A DNA stretch of 64,000 bases from Vibrio cyclitrophicus (GTDB lineage: Bacteria; Pseudomonadota; Gammaproteobacteria; Enterobacterales; Vibrionaceae), in contig NZ_AP025480.1 in NCBI RefSeq assembly GCF_024347435.1, forward strand, positions 558,001 through 622,000, in the 5' to 3' direction. Within the stretch, counting starts at the first letter, position 1. Each line of letters begins with the position of its first letter. A model generated the notes under the pieces. That model was given only the letters and a program-made list of their open reading frames with translations, was not told the DNA's origin and searched no databases. Below are positions 38,585 to 48,630 of the stretch, piece after piece. Both the position numbers and the translations under genes were made by a program.

Positions 38585-39598
38585 ATGAAAAAACTGCTAA
38601 CACTTTCAGCTCTAGCGTGTAGTGTAATTGCCCCGACAGCAATGGCTGCGGAAGAAGTAAACGTATACTCTTACCGTCAACCTTTCCTTGTTGAGCCAAT
38701 GTTCAAAGAATTCACAAAAGAGACTGGCATTAAAGTAAACGTGAAGTTTGCTAAAAAAGGTTTAGCAGAGAAGTTAGCTCAAGAGGGTGAATACAGCCCA
38801 GCTGACGTTGTATTAACTGTCGATATTAGCCGTTTATCTGAGCTAACTAAGCAAGGTCTAGTTCAATCAGTTGAAAGTGATGTACTTGAAAAAAACATCC
38901 CTGCCCAGTACCAAGATACTGCTAACGAGTGGTTCGCTCTAACAACTCGTACACGTAGCGTTTACTCTTCACGTGACCGTGTTGGTCGTCTAGGTGAAGA
39001 ATTCACTTATGAAGATCTAACTAAGCCTGAATTTAAAGGCAAAATCTGTACTCGTAGCGGTAAGCACCCGTACAATGTTTCTCTCGTTTCTTCGATGATT
39101 GCTCATAAAGGCGAAGCTGAAACGAAAGAGTGGCTAGAAGGCGTAAAAGCAAATCTAGCACGTAAGCCTCAAGGTAACGACCGTGCACAAGTTAAAGCGA
39201 TTAAAGAAGGTCTATGTGATGTTGCTCTTGGTAATAGTTACTACCTAGGTAAAATGATTAATGATAAAGAGCAAAAAGCTTGGGCTGACTCTGTTTACAT
39301 TAACTTCCCTAATCAAGAGACAACGGGTACTCACGTGAATATCTCTGGTATGGCAATGGCTAAATACTCTCCAAACGAAGAGAATGCCGTTAAGCTGATG
39401 GAATTCCTATCTGGTAACACTGCACAAAGCATGTACGCAGAAGTGAACTACGAATACCCAGTGAAAGCAGACGTTAAACCTTCTGAGCTTGTTGCTTCGT
39501 GGGGTGAGTTCAAAGCAGATACTATTTCTCTAGATGAAATTGCAAACCACCATGCGGCGGCAATCAAGCTATTAGATGAAGTTAAGTTCGATCTATAA
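38585..39598 (+). CDS. fbpA: Periplasmic ferric iron-binding protein FbpA
   Basis: Substrate-binding protein of a ferric ABC importer. 337 aa with a typical signal peptide (MKKLLTLSALACSVIAPTAMA). The mature protein begins AEEVNVYSYRQ; the C-lobe has NYEYPV with the Tyr pair used for Fe(III) binding in the FbpA/FutA family. A Fur box and a following hairpin point to iron-repressed, abundant expression relative to the permease genes. Strong ribosome binding site (AAGGA). Confidence 0.92.
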   Translation: MKKLLTLSALACSVIAPTAMAAEEVNVYSYRQPFLVEPMFKEFTKETGIKVNVKFAKKGLAEKLAQEGEYSPADVVLTVDISRLSELTKQGLVQSVESDVLEKNIPAQYQDTANEWFALTTRTRSVYSSRDRVGRLGEEFTYEDLTKPEFKGKICTRSGKHPYNVSLVSSMIAHKGEAETKEWLEGVKANLARKPQGNDRAQVKAIKEGLCDVALGNSYYLGKMINDKEQKAWADSVYINFPNQETTGTHVNISGMAMAKYSPNEENAVKLMEFLSGNTAQSMYAEVNYEYPVKADVKPSELVASWGEFKADTISLDEIANHHAAAIKLLDEVKFDL

Positions 39599-39634
39599 TT
39601 TATTATTGTAGGCTCCGGCCCGCATAAAATTATG

Positions 39635-39666
39635 ACCCCAAGTGGCTATTTTCGGCTCCTTGGGGT
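39635..39666 (+). terminator. Intercistronic hairpin/partial terminator between fbpA and fbpB
   Basis: ACCCCAAG / CTTGGGGT, perfect 8-bp arms, 16-nt loop, followed by TGTTTGTTT. Probably lets fbpA be made in excess of fbpBC. Confidence 0.65.
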
Positions 39667-39844
39667 TGTTTGTTTTTGGAGAAATCACTTTTTGATACAA
39701 AGCTCTCCCTTGATCCATTGAGTTATGAGTATCTCACCTTGAAGTCATTACGGTATATGGGTATAAATACCCCCACCATTAAAAGGATATGAGATGTATT
39801 TGCAAATGCATATGTATTTCATTAAGCCTCATTGTAGTTAGGCG

Positions 39845-41470
39845 ATGAAAGAAAAGAATTATTTATGGAACACCAGTAGCGGAATAATCGCTGTACTGCT
39901 TGTTTTACCAATCTTGGCGATTTTTACGACTGCTGTTGGAGAAACGGATGAGCTATTTTCTCATCTTATGTCTACAGTAATGCCCACCTATGCTTACAAT
40001 ACGGTGGTTTTAGTCATAGGAACCATGTTCCTGTCTTTGATTTTCGGTATTCCGTCTGCATGGATCATGGCAATGTGTCGTGTTCCTGGAGAGCGTGTTT
40101 TGCAATGGGCTTTGGTGCTGCCATTGGCAATGCCTGGCTATATTGTGGGCTATATTTTTACCGACTGGTTTGATTTTGCTGGCCCTGTTCAAATCCTGCT
40201 ACGAGAACTGACGGGGTGGGGACCTAGTGAATATTGGTTCCCCGACATTAGAACCTTATCAGGCGCTATTATTGTTCTGTCTCTCGTTCTTTACCCTTAT
40301 ATTTATTTGCTCTGCCGTGCGGCTTTCATGGAGCAAAACGTTTCCCTATTACAATCTGCTCGCTTGTTGAAGTGCTCTCCCTGGGAAAGCTTTCGTCGTA
40401 TCTCACTTCCACTTGTTCGTCCTTCCATGGCGGTCGGTTTGTCTCTTGTTGCGATGGAAACCATAGGTGACTTCGGTACTGTAAGCTACTTTGCTGTTAA
40501 CACACTAACGACAGCGGTTTACGATACTTGGTTGGGCTACTCGAGCCTAACAGCCGCTGCAAAAATATCGGCAATCATGTTGGTGATTGTCATTCTCTTA
40601 TTGAGCACCGAGCGATACAGCCGTCGTAAACAAAAGTTATTTCAAAATCAATTTAGTAGCCGCGAAGATTTTCGTTATGAACTAATCGGTTGGAAAAAGT
40701 GGTTGTCACTGTTTTGGTGTTGGGGGTTAGTGTGCATAGCGTTTTTATTCCCCCTCGCGCAATTGATCATTTATGCCTACAAGTATTTCGCTCAAAGTTG
40801 GACACCAGAATTCAGAGAATATGCACTTAATAGTCTTTACGTCTCTGTTGTCGCGGCGATTATTGGTGTACTCGTTGCGTTGATTGTGAATTTTAATCAA
40901 CGTGTGAGCCCTGGTAAGAAAAACCTGGCTTACATGAGGTTTGCTTCAATGGGCTATGCTGTTCCAGGCACCGTTCTAGCGATTGGCGTGATGGTACCCG
41001 TGTTGTTTATGGATCACTTGGTCAATGACATCGCTAAAGTGATGGAGTGGGGACGACCTGGTTTGATCTTCTCTGGTTCCATGTTTGCGCTTATCTTTGC
41101 AATGGTAGTGCGTTTTTCAGCTGTTGCTATTGGTAGTATCGAAAGTAGCCTAAGTAAAGTATCACCTTCATTGGATATGGCCTCTAAAACAATGGGGTGT
41201 AATACCAACCAGATGTTACGCCGTGTTCACCTACCTTTGATTAAGCGTGGTGCTCTGATTGCAGGCTTATTGGTGTTTATCGAATCAATGAAAGAGCTAA
41301 ATGCAGCATTGCTGCTGCGTCCCTTTAATTTCGAAACGCTCGCGACTTATGTTTATAACTATGCGTCAGATGAACACCTTGAATTAGCAGCTATGCCTGC
41401 TGTGTTATTAGTATTGGTAGGCTTAATCCCACTGATCATCGTAAACCGTTCCTTGGAGCAGAAACACTAA
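39845..41470 (+). CDS. fbpB: Ferric iron ABC transporter permease FbpB
   Basis: Fused double permease of the Fe(III) importer: 541 aa, two homologous halves of about six membrane segments. Each half has an EAA-type coupling loop (SARLLKCSPWESFRRISLPLVRPS and ASKTMGCNTNQMLRRVHLPLIKRG). The stop and the fbpC start share one base (TAATG), showing translational coupling. It is 246 nt from fbpA, with a hairpin in between. Confidence 0.93.
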   Translation: MKEKNYLWNTSSGIIAVLLVLPILAIFTTAVGETDELFSHLMSTVMPTYAYNTVVLVIGTMFLSLIFGIPSAWIMAMCRVPGERVLQWALVLPLAMPGYIVGYIFTDWFDFAGPVQILLRELTGWGPSEYWFPDIRTLSGAIIVLSLVLYPYIYLLCRAAFMEQNVSLLQSARLLKCSPWESFRRISLPLVRPSMAVGLSLVAMETIGDFGTVSYFAVNTLTTAVYDTWLGYSSLTAAAKISAIMLVIVILLLSTERYSRRKQKLFQNQFSSREDFRYELIGWKKWLSLFWCWGLVCIAFLFPLAQLIIYAYKYFAQSWTPEFREYALNSLYVSVVAAIIGVLVALIVNFNQRVSPGKKNLAYMRFASMGYAVPGTVLAIGVMVPVLFMDHLVNDIAKVMEWGRPGLIFSGSMFALIFAMVVRFSAVAIGSIESSLSKVSPSLDMASKTMGCNTNQMLRRVHLPLIKRGALIAGLLVFIESMKELNAALLLRPFNFETLATYVYNYASDEHLELAAMPAVLLVLVGLIPLIIVNRSLEQKH

Positions 41471-42498
41471 TGAGTTGTGCATTATCAATTAAAAATCTGA
41501 CTTGTAAGTATGATTCCCAAACCATTTTGGAATCTCTTTCTTTAGAAGTTGAGCATGGTGAAATTGTTTGTCTGCTTGGTGCCAGTGGATGTGGTAAGAC
41601 GACGCTGCTTAAAGCGATTGCAGGTCTGCTTCCATTGAGTAGTGGCGTTATGAGCTTGAATTGCCAAGTTATTGATGACGCTGCGAATTGGTTGCCGCCA
41701 GAGCAGCGTAACATTGGAATGATTTTCCAAGATTATGCTCTGTTTCCACACCTCACCGTGAGTCAGAACGTGGCATTTGGTCTACGCGATATGTCTGAGC
41801 AAGATAAGACTGCGAAAGTTCAAGAGATGCTTGAGCTCGTACACCTTGACCAATTTGGCGATCGTTACCCTCATCAGCTATCTGGTGGACAACAGCAACG
41901 TGTCGCGATTGCGCGCTCTTTGGCATATAAGCCAGACCTGCTGCTATTGGACGAACCGTTTTCTAACATTGATACCCAAGTACGTCATGAGCTGATTTCT
42001 CAGATTCGTAAAATCTTTAAGAAGCAGGGTGTGACGGCTATTTTTGTGACTCACAGTCGTGAAGAAGCGTTTGCTTTTGCTGACAAGATGGCAGTAATGA
42101 ATCATGGTGTCATCGAACAATACGGCTCGGCGTCAGAACTGTACTTCCACCCATCAAGCAAGTTTGTTGCTGATTTCTTAGGTGGCGGAAGTTACTTGAA
42201 TGCACAACGTATTTCAGATAACGAATTTGAAACAAGCTTAGGTTTGATTGAGGCCAAGGCGCAAACCGAGATCGAAGTGGGGGCTGAATGTGCGTTGTTG
42301 TTAAGACCTCAACATATCGTGGCTACTCATGATGTAGACAGTAACCTTTCAGTATTAGAACAGCAGTTCATGGGAGACCACTGTCGTTATGTGATTGAAG
42401 CGAACGGTCAGAAGTTATTAGCAACCTCTTCAGAGGCTCTTGAAATGGGTATGCCGGTAACCGTAAAAGTAGATACAAAAGGCGTATTGGCGTTTTAA
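41470..42498 (+). CDS. fbpC: Ferric iron ABC transporter ATPase FbpC
   Basis: ATP-binding subunit of the Fe(III) importer. Walker A LLGASGCGKTTL, signature LSGGQQQRVAIARS, Walker B LLLLDEPFSNID and the switch His (VTHSREEA) are intact; a C-terminal regulatory extension (about 240-342, LLRPQHIVATHD) is typical of FbpC/CysA-like proteins. 342 aa. It converges on the chitobiose operon; the terminator between them favours the minus strand. Confidence 0.94.
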   Translation: MSCALSIKNLTCKYDSQTILESLSLEVEHGEIVCLLGASGCGKTTLLKAIAGLLPLSSGVMSLNCQVIDDAANWLPPEQRNIGMIFQDYALFPHLTVSQNVAFGLRDMSEQDKTAKVQEMLELVHLDQFGDRYPHQLSGGQQQRVAIARSLAYKPDLLLLDEPFSNIDTQVRHELISQIRKIFKKQGVTAIFVTHSREEAFAFADKMAVMNHGVIEQYGSASELYFHPSSKFVADFLGGGSYLNAQRISDNEFETSLGLIEAKAQTEIEVGAECALLLRPQHIVATHDVDSNLSVLEQQFMGDHCRYVIEANGQKLLATSSEALEMGMPVTVKVDTKGVLAF

Positions 42499-42541
42499 CG
42501 ATTTCTCGTCATTCCCATTCCTGTAAATAAAGCTCAGTCAT

Positions 42542-42575
42542 AAAAAAGCCCAGAACTTAATTAAAAGTACTGGGC
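42542..42575 (-). terminator. Terminator of the chitobiose operon
   Basis: GCCCAG-a-ACTT-AATTAA-AAGT-a-CTGGGC; on the minus strand it is followed by six T. It lies 77 nt after the last gene of the operon. Confidence 0.88.
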
Positions 42576-42651
42576 AAAAGTTCTTCATCAATAGGCTTTA
42601 ACAAGGCAGTGATATGTTAAGTCCCATACAAAGCTGCTGCACTCTATAAGC

Positions 42652-44064
42652 CTATAGAGAGAGGAAGTCTTTTACTTTTTGAAGAACATGTTCTGCAGTG
42701 TATTTATCTTCCATTTCTGCGAAAATTCGTAGTAACGGCTCTGTTCCTGAGAAGCGAGCAATGACCCAGCCGCCATTCTTGAAGTACACCTTTGCACCAT
42801 CTTCATAGCTAACTTTTTCAATTTCGTATTCAAATTCAGGTAGTTGCTTCTCGACGTAGATCTTAGTGTAGAGCGCTTCTTTCTCTGAAGGTTTAAACTT
42901 ACAATCGCCTTCTGCGGTGTAGGCATAGCCATATTTAGAGTAAATCTCATCAAGCAATTCAGACAGCTTCTTGCCTGTCACACTGATCATCTCAACCAGC
43001 AAGCTTGATGCAAATACGCCATCCTTACCTTTGATGTGACCTCGAATGGTTAAGCCACCTGAGCTTTCGCCACCAATTAGAGAATCATCAGCTTCCATTT
43101 GAGAGCTGATATGCTTAAAGCCTACAGGAACCTCAAAGCTCTTCTCTCCATGATCCGCAGCTACTTTATCCAGTAGATGTGTGGTGGCAATATTACGAAC
43201 GACAGAGCCCTTCCAGCCTTTGTATTCCAGTAAGTAGTAATAAAGCAGTAGTAGTACTTCGTTAGGGTGAATGAAGTGACCTTTCTCATCAATAATACCC
43301 AGACGATCGGCATCGCCATCAGTACCAATACCTATGTCATAGCCTTCTGCTGCAACTAAGTGCTTCAAGCGATAGAGCGTTGCGGCATTTGGTGATGGCA
43401 TCAAGCCACCAAAATCTGGGTTTTTGCCATCGTTGATGACGTCGACATCACATCGACCGTTGATCAGCACTGTCTGCAAAGCATTTTTCGCTACGCCAAA
43501 CATTGGGTCAATCAGCACGCGTAGGTTAGCTTTCTTGATCGACTCGATATCGATGAAGTTGATGATTGAATCAACAAAGTCGTTCATCGGGTTGATGATC
43601 TCGATTTCTTTGTCGTTTAACGCTTGCTCGAAATCAACTCGTATAACGTCTTCGCTGGTCAATGTTGCGATTTGCTGTTCTATCTTCTCGGTGATGATCT
43701 CATCAGCATCACGTCCACCTTCAATGAAGATTTTGATGCCGTTGTAGTCTGCTGGGTTGTGAGATGCGGTAATACATGCCGAGTAGATGCAGCCCATCTC
43801 TTTCGCTTGGAACATCACGATAGGTGTTGGAACGAACTTATCAATGAAGCTTACTTTGATGTTGTTCGCCGCAAGTACTTCTGCAAACCAACATGCTGCT
43901 TTATCTGAAAGGAATCGGCGGTCATAGCCGATCACAAACCCGTTCTTTGCGGCATTTTCATTATTGATGATGTTAGCGAGCGCTTGTGCCACCAAGCGAA
44001 CATTGTCTCTGGTGAACTCTTCACCAATGAAAGCGCGCCAGCCACCGGTACCAAATTTAATCAT
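42652..44064 (-). CDS. Phosphohexomutase (phosphoglucomutase/phosphomannomutase family), probable GlcNAc-phosphate mutase
   Basis: Alpha-D-phosphohexomutase, 470 aa. Catalytic serine loop TASHNPADYNG, metal loop DGDADRLG, sugar-binding loop GGESSGG and phosphate loop RFSGTEPLLR are all present. It is the last gene of the chitobiose operon. Chitobiose phosphorylase releases GlcNAc-1-phosphate, so this enzyme most likely converts that to GlcNAc-6-phosphate; that specificity is inferred from the operon. The start ATG has AAGGA upstream. Confidence 0.88.
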   Translation of the reverse strand: MIKFGTGGWRAFIGEEFTRDNVRLVAQALANIINNENAAKNGFVIGYDRRFLSDKAACWFAEVLAANNIKVSFIDKFVPTPIVMFQAKEMGCIYSACITASHNPADYNGIKIFIEGGRDADEIITEKIEQQIATLTSEDVIRVDFEQALNDKEIEIINPMNDFVDSIINFIDIESIKKANLRVLIDPMFGVAKNALQTVLINGRCDVDVINDGKNPDFGGLMPSPNAATLYRLKHLVAAEGYDIGIGTDGDADRLGIIDEKGHFIHPNEVLLLLYYYLLEYKGWKGSVVRNIATTHLLDKVAADHGEKSFEVPVGFKHISSQMEADDSLIGGESSGGLTIRGHIKGKDGVFASSLLVEMISVTGKKLSELLDEIYSKYGYAYTAEGDCKFKPSEKEALYTKIYVEKQLPEFEYEIEKVSYEDGAKVYFKNGGWVIARFSGTEPLLRIFAEMEDKYTAEHVLQKVKDFLSL

Positions 44065-44085
44065 TAGAAAATCCTTTTAGTCTCA

Positions 44086-44115
44086 CGGTCTCAAGCCTGT
44101 AAAGACTTGAGACCG
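44086..44115 (-). other. Intercistronic hairpin between chitobiose phosphorylase and the mutase gene
   Basis: CGGTCTCAAG / CTTGAGACCG, a perfect 10-bp stem with a 10-nt loop and no T-run on the minus strand. Probably an mRNA stabiliser/processing boundary rather than a terminator. Confidence 0.75.
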
Positions 44116-44138
44116 GAGCTGTTCGTTAAATTGCGTGA

Positions 44139-46544
44139 CTAGCCTAGAACAACGACAACATCATTCACGCTGCCTTCTGTTTGTACTGGGATTGCACCTT
44201 CAACTGACTCACCGTTGATAGTGATAGAGGCTACACCTTTGCTTACTGCATTAGGGTTTTGCACCGTGATGTTGTAAGTTGCACCGCGCCATTGACGAGT
44301 GACCTCAAACTCTGGCCAATCAGTCGGGATACAAGGATCTACAGTTAAGCCTTCGAATCCGGTGCGAACACCAAGAATGAAGTTGGTTACCGCAAAGTAA
44401 GCCCAGCCCGAGGTGCCTGTTAACCATGGGTGGTTTGCACGGCCGTGGTCTTGGTGGTCTTTACCCATGATGAACTGCACGTACGAATATGGTTCCGCGT
44501 AACGTGTTTCAATCATGTCGTTTTGGTTATAAGGGTTAAGCGCATCGTAGAATTTCATCGCACGGTCGCCACGGCCAAGCTTCGCCTCTGCTACCCAAGC
44601 CCATGGATTCGGGTGAGAGAAGATAGCACCGTTCTCTTTTACGCCTTGGTAAACGCGAGTTACAAAGCCGATATCATCGTTTGGTGTTGCGAATGATGGA
44701 GAGTTTAGGTGTAGGCCGTATTCAGAAAATAGGTTCTCATCAACTGCGTCCATTGCTTTCTCGCCACGTTCTTGAGATACCGCGCCAGAGAGAACCGCTA
44801 ACGTGTTTGATTCAAGGTGAACTCGACCTTCAGCTTGTTGAGCGGTACCGATCTTGTCGCCATTTTTAGTTAGACCACGGATGTACCAACCACCCTCGTC
44901 ATCCCAAAGGTGCGTTTCACACGCTTCGTGAACGTTAGCTGCCATTTCAGTGTATTTAGTAACGTCAGCATCGTTATTGCGGAACTTAGCCAGGTCTAAG
45001 AACTCTTGAAGAGCCCAGAAGTGTAGGAATGAAACCATAGAAGATTCACCGCCACCTAGATTCAGACAGTCATTCCAGTCTGCGCGAAGACCCTTACAGA
45101 TACCTGTTTGACCTACGTATTCTGCAGAGAAGTTAAGTGCGGCTTTCATGTGTTCGTAAACCGTTGCTTCGCCACCATCTGCGTATGGAATCACTTCGTC
45201 AAAGAAATCGTGTTCACCGGTTTCCATCACGTACTTGATGATGGTAGGTACGATCCATAAGTGATCATCAGAACAGGTATCGTCAATGCCGTGGATCTTG
45301 TCGTCATCTGACGGCGTTGGAACAACCGTTGGTGATTTTGAAGGTTCAACGTCAGCTTTCTCTGGATCGAACCAGTCAGGATCGAACAAGTGTAGACCGT
45401 AGCCCGCTTTCACTTGGCCGCGAAGCAGGTCGATAATACGCTTCTTGGTCATTTGTGGGTTGGCATGAGGCACTGAGATCGCATCTTGCGCAGTATCACG
45501 GTAACCAAGACCAGTACGACCGCCAACTTCGATGAATGATGCAAAGCGTGACCAAACCACACAGGTTTCCGCTTGGTATAGCGTCCACGTGTTGATCATG
45601 GTGTCTAAGCCTTCGTTTGGCGACTTAACTTGGAATTTGTTGCAACGCTCGTCCCAGTGATCTTTGATGCCTTGGAACGCCGCATCTACGTTTGCTGTGT
45701 CTTGGTACTTCTCGCGGAGGCGTTCACCGTTGCCTTTACCTATACCTAGTACATAAGCAAAGCGAACTTCTTCACCCGGTTGAATCGTAAATTGCTTGTG
45801 CAGAGAACCACAGTGGTTGTAACAAGTTTGAGCACTGTTAGAACATTTACCGTTCTCAACGGCAATTGGGTTTGCTTCGTCACGGTACATGCCAAGGAAG
45901 TTGTCACGCTGACCATCGTAGCTGTCTGGAGAGAAGGTTGATGCTAGGTAGTAGAAGCCTTCAAAGTCGTTGGTGTTGTAGTACAGGTCGTATTCCAACA
46001 CTCCTTCTTGGTAAGACGTGCCCGCAGAGTACAAAGACATCTGGTGGTTCTGGTTATCCGATTGGATGTGGCTGAATGAGAACTCAACAAATGAGAATGT
46101 GCTGATGGTTCTTGGCTTGTCGGTGTTGTTCTTCAGTACGACATCCCAAACTTCTGCATCTTCGCCCTTAGGAACGAATAGCGTTTTGGTTGCCGTAATA
46201 CCGCTGTATTCACATTTGAACTTTGAGTATGACAGACCATGACGAACTTCGTAGTTCGCTTCATCTAGGCTTTTTGCCACTGGTTGCCAAGAGATAGACC
46301 AGTAATCACCCGTCTCATCATCACGCAGGTAAACATAGTGTCCTGGACGGTCAAAGGTGCCATTTGGACGGAACTTAGTAACACGGTTGTATTCCGGAGA
46401 ATTGTAGAACGAATAACCGCCCGCATTGTGCGAAATTACGGTACAAAACTTTTCAGTACCCAGGTAGTTGGTCCATGGTGCTGGTACATCAGGGCGAGTG
46501 ATGACGTATTCGCGATTGTCGTTATCGAAATAGCCGTATTTCAT
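44139..46544 (-). CDS. chbP: N,N'-diacetylchitobiose phosphorylase (GH94)
   Basis: Cytoplasmic enzyme that phosphorolyses (GlcNAc)2 to GlcNAc-1-phosphate and GlcNAc. From the ATG at 46544 it has 801 aa, the length I recall for the Vibrio proteolyticus enzyme, and the general acid falls at Asp492 (ADWND), the position known for that enzyme. The N-terminus MKYGYFDNDNREYVITRPD is the family start; AAGGA lies upstream. An in-frame extension to 46571 is less likely. It conserves bond energy, so half of the chitobiose enters metabolism already phosphorylated. Confidence 0.95.
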   Translation of the reverse strand: MKYGYFDNDNREYVITRPDVPAPWTNYLGTEKFCTVISHNAGGYSFYNSPEYNRVTKFRPNGTFDRPGHYVYLRDDETGDYWSISWQPVAKSLDEANYEVRHGLSYSKFKCEYSGITATKTLFVPKGEDAEVWDVVLKNNTDKPRTISTFSFVEFSFSHIQSDNQNHQMSLYSAGTSYQEGVLEYDLYYNTNDFEGFYYLASTFSPDSYDGQRDNFLGMYRDEANPIAVENGKCSNSAQTCYNHCGSLHKQFTIQPGEEVRFAYVLGIGKGNGERLREKYQDTANVDAAFQGIKDHWDERCNKFQVKSPNEGLDTMINTWTLYQAETCVVWSRFASFIEVGGRTGLGYRDTAQDAISVPHANPQMTKKRIIDLLRGQVKAGYGLHLFDPDWFDPEKADVEPSKSPTVVPTPSDDDKIHGIDDTCSDDHLWIVPTIIKYVMETGEHDFFDEVIPYADGGEATVYEHMKAALNFSAEYVGQTGICKGLRADWNDCLNLGGGESSMVSFLHFWALQEFLDLAKFRNNDADVTKYTEMAANVHEACETHLWDDEGGWYIRGLTKNGDKIGTAQQAEGRVHLESNTLAVLSGAVSQERGEKAMDAVDENLFSEYGLHLNSPSFATPNDDIGFVTRVYQGVKENGAIFSHPNPWAWVAEAKLGRGDRAMKFYDALNPYNQNDMIETRYAEPYSYVQFIMGKDHQDHGRANHPWLTGTSGWAYFAVTNFILGVRTGFEGLTVDPCIPTDWPEFEVTRQWRGATYNITVQNPNAVSKGVASITINGESVEGAIPVQTEGSVNDVVVVLG

Positions 46545-46565
46545 TGTCATTTCCTTTTTAACAAA

Positions 46566-46579
46566 CTGCATCTATGCAG
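46566..46579 (-). other. Small hairpin just before the chbP ribosome binding site
   Basis: CTGCAT-CT-ATGCAG, immediately upstream of the AAAAAGGA of chbP. The 2-nt loop makes it weak; it may modulate ribosome access. Confidence 0.35.
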
Positions 46580-46597
46580 CTAATTTTTAAATAGTGA

Positions 46598-46621
46598 TGC
46601 TGAGTCTTATCTGACTGAGCA
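46598..46621 (-). other. Intercistronic hairpin between GH20 and chbP genes
   Basis: TGCT-g-AGTC-TTATCT-GACT-g-AGCA, symmetric arms with one G-G mismatch, in the 127-nt gap between the two genes; no T-run on the minus strand. Confidence 0.6.
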
Positions 46622-46671
46622 CCTTAATTTGAGTCAGCAACCGCTCGATGTGAGTGTCGCTTTGGTTTGTT

Positions 46672-48618
46672 TTATTGACCTTTCCAAGGGTTGCGATAAT
46701 CAACATTGAGTCTGTCGAGTAATGGCAGATGCCCCTTTAGGCGAGATAGGTAATCTAGCCAGTTTCGGTTGTTTTTATGTGTCCAACATCCTTCAGATAA
46801 AGCGCTAATTCTTGGGAATACCATATAATCCATACGCTTTTGGTTGGTGACGATCTCACACCATAGAGCACACTGAATTCCGCGGATCCGCTTACGAATT
46901 GGGTCGGTGTCGGATATCTCAGCAAGTGCTTCGTAGTTATAAGCTTGTTCTAATGGGATAACGGCAGCCCAATCGACGCCCGGTTCTTCCGGTGCATAAT
47001 CTTGGGTCATGTCGAGATAGGTAAATTGTGCCGGTTGCAACACCACATCAAAGCCTTGGCGAGCGCAATTCACTGCTGCTTCTTCACTGAGCCACGAGTA
47101 GATGATGGTCTCTTTACTGACTTTGTCGCCGTGTTGCGCTTCTTCCCAGCCCACCATGCGCTTGCCAAGTTGCTTGAGTTTGTTCTCGGCATAACGGAAT
47201 AGGTGGCCTTGTAAGTCTTTGCTGTCTTGATATTTATGCTCTTTCATCAGAGCTTGAGCTGCAGGGCTGTTAGTCCACACACCCGGTGGTACTTCGTCTG
47301 CACCCATGTGAATCAATTCGCTGGGGAATAGCTCTGCGACTTCTTCAATAACCGCATCTAAGAATTGGTAAGTGCCTGGCAAGCCAGGGTTTAGGACATT
47401 GTCGTTGTAGTGCTGAATACTCTTGTATTGAGTGGTGTCAGCTTGTTCTACCAGCATGTCAGGCAGTGATTTGATCGCGGCGCGGCAGTGACCTGGGATG
47501 TCAATCTCAGGGATTACAGTGATGCTACGCTGCTCTGCGTATTCAATGACTTCGCGAATCTGTTGTTGCGTGTAGAAGCCGCCATAGTTGTCAGCAAGGT
47601 GTGTGTATTGCGGTTCTAGTGCATGGTCAGGGCCACGCCAAGCACCGATTTCAGTAAGTTGAGGTAGGCTATTGATCTCAATTCGCCAACCCTCATCATC
47701 GGTTAAGTGCCAATGAAAGACGTTGAACTTGTAGTGCGCGAGTTGGTTGATTAAGCGTTTCACTTGCTCCACTGAATGGAAGTGACGAGCGCAATCCAGC
47801 ATCATGCCTCGGTATTTGAAACGAGGCTGATCGACGATTTTGCAACATGGAACAGAGAAGTTCTTGGCATCCAGTTGTTGTACCAACTGAATCAAGCTTG
47901 CTACAGCGTGTGTGAAGCCCGATTGGCTGCCTGATTCAACCATTATTTGTTGTGCCGTGACGGTGAGCTTGTACTCGGCTTCGTCTAACGTCGGGTTGCT
48001 GCGAAATAGAATGTCGCCGCTTTCGTCTTTTGAAAATTCAGTTGAAAGCTCATTCGAAATCGACAGTTCAAAGGTAGAGAGCAATTCTTGTTGCAGCCAA
48101 GATAACGCCTTATCAGCAAGTTGAGATTGAACCTCAATCTTGCATTCGCTACTTAGTGCGAAGCTACCTAGCTGAAGTTCGATCTGATTTGGCTGAGGAA
48201 TTAATGCAATTTCAGCAGCGTTAACTTCAGGTATTTGGTTGCGTTCACGGTATGGCGAAGCCAAAAAAATCGGTGATATCGCGACAGGCAGTACCGATGT
48301 TTCTCCATCATGATGTGATTGGATAAATGCATCATTAAGGCCATCAGAATAGAAGCGAAATGGGGCGCTTTGAATACTGAATTCAAGGTAGTAGTGGTTG
48401 TTCGCCTTTAACACCGGAGAGCTTGGTTTGAACGAGCAAAAGCTTCCAACTTGAGTCAGTTCACCTTGAGATAGACTCTCCGGAAGGATGAATCGGTCAA
48501 AGGCAAAATACAGTGACCAATCTTTTACGTCGAGGTCACTTAAGTTATGTACCGTAAGGCCAAATCGGCAGTTATTTTTTTGTTCAGAAAGAACAGCTAA
48601 GTCGATGCGATAATTCAT
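46672..48618 (-). CDS. Beta-N-acetylhexosaminidase (GH20)
   Basis: Releases terminal GlcNAc from chitooligosaccharides. 648 aa, no signal peptide seen, so probably cytoplasmic. An N-terminal Ig-like/GH20b region is followed by the (beta/alpha)8 catalytic domain with the Asp441-Glu442 pair (HMGADEVPPGVW), preceded by LDCARHFHSVEQVK and HLTDDEGWRIE. It lies between the GlcNAc kinase and chitobiose phosphorylase genes, with 12 nt to the former. It corresponds to VC0613-type enzymes of the V. cholerae operon. Confidence 0.93.
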   Translation of the reverse strand: MNYRIDLAVLSEQKNNCRFGLTVHNLSDLDVKDWSLYFAFDRFILPESLSQGELTQVGSFCSFKPSSPVLKANNHYYLEFSIQSAPFRFYSDGLNDAFIQSHHDGETSVLPVAISPIFLASPYRERNQIPEVNAAEIALIPQPNQIELQLGSFALSSECKIEVQSQLADKALSWLQQELLSTFELSISNELSTEFSKDESGDILFRSNPTLDEAEYKLTVTAQQIMVESGSQSGFTHAVASLIQLVQQLDAKNFSVPCCKIVDQPRFKYRGMMLDCARHFHSVEQVKRLINQLAHYKFNVFHWHLTDDEGWRIEINSLPQLTEIGAWRGPDHALEPQYTHLADNYGGFYTQQQIREVIEYAEQRSITVIPEIDIPGHCRAAIKSLPDMLVEQADTTQYKSIQHYNDNVLNPGLPGTYQFLDAVIEEVAELFPSELIHMGADEVPPGVWTNSPAAQALMKEHKYQDSKDLQGHLFRYAENKLKQLGKRMVGWEEAQHGDKVSKETIIYSWLSEEAAVNCARQGFDVVLQPAQFTYLDMTQDYAPEEPGVDWAAVIPLEQAYNYEALAEISDTDPIRKRIRGIQCALWCEIVTNQKRMDYMVFPRISALSEGCWTHKNNRNWLDYLSRLKGHLPLLDRLNVDYRNPWKGQ

Positions 48619-48630
48619 ATAACTTCCCTG

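Noticed and set aside
39790-39830. Second Fur box before fbpB (AAATGCATATGTATTT region)
   Set aside because: Palindromic and AT-rich but a poor match to the 7-1-7 motif.
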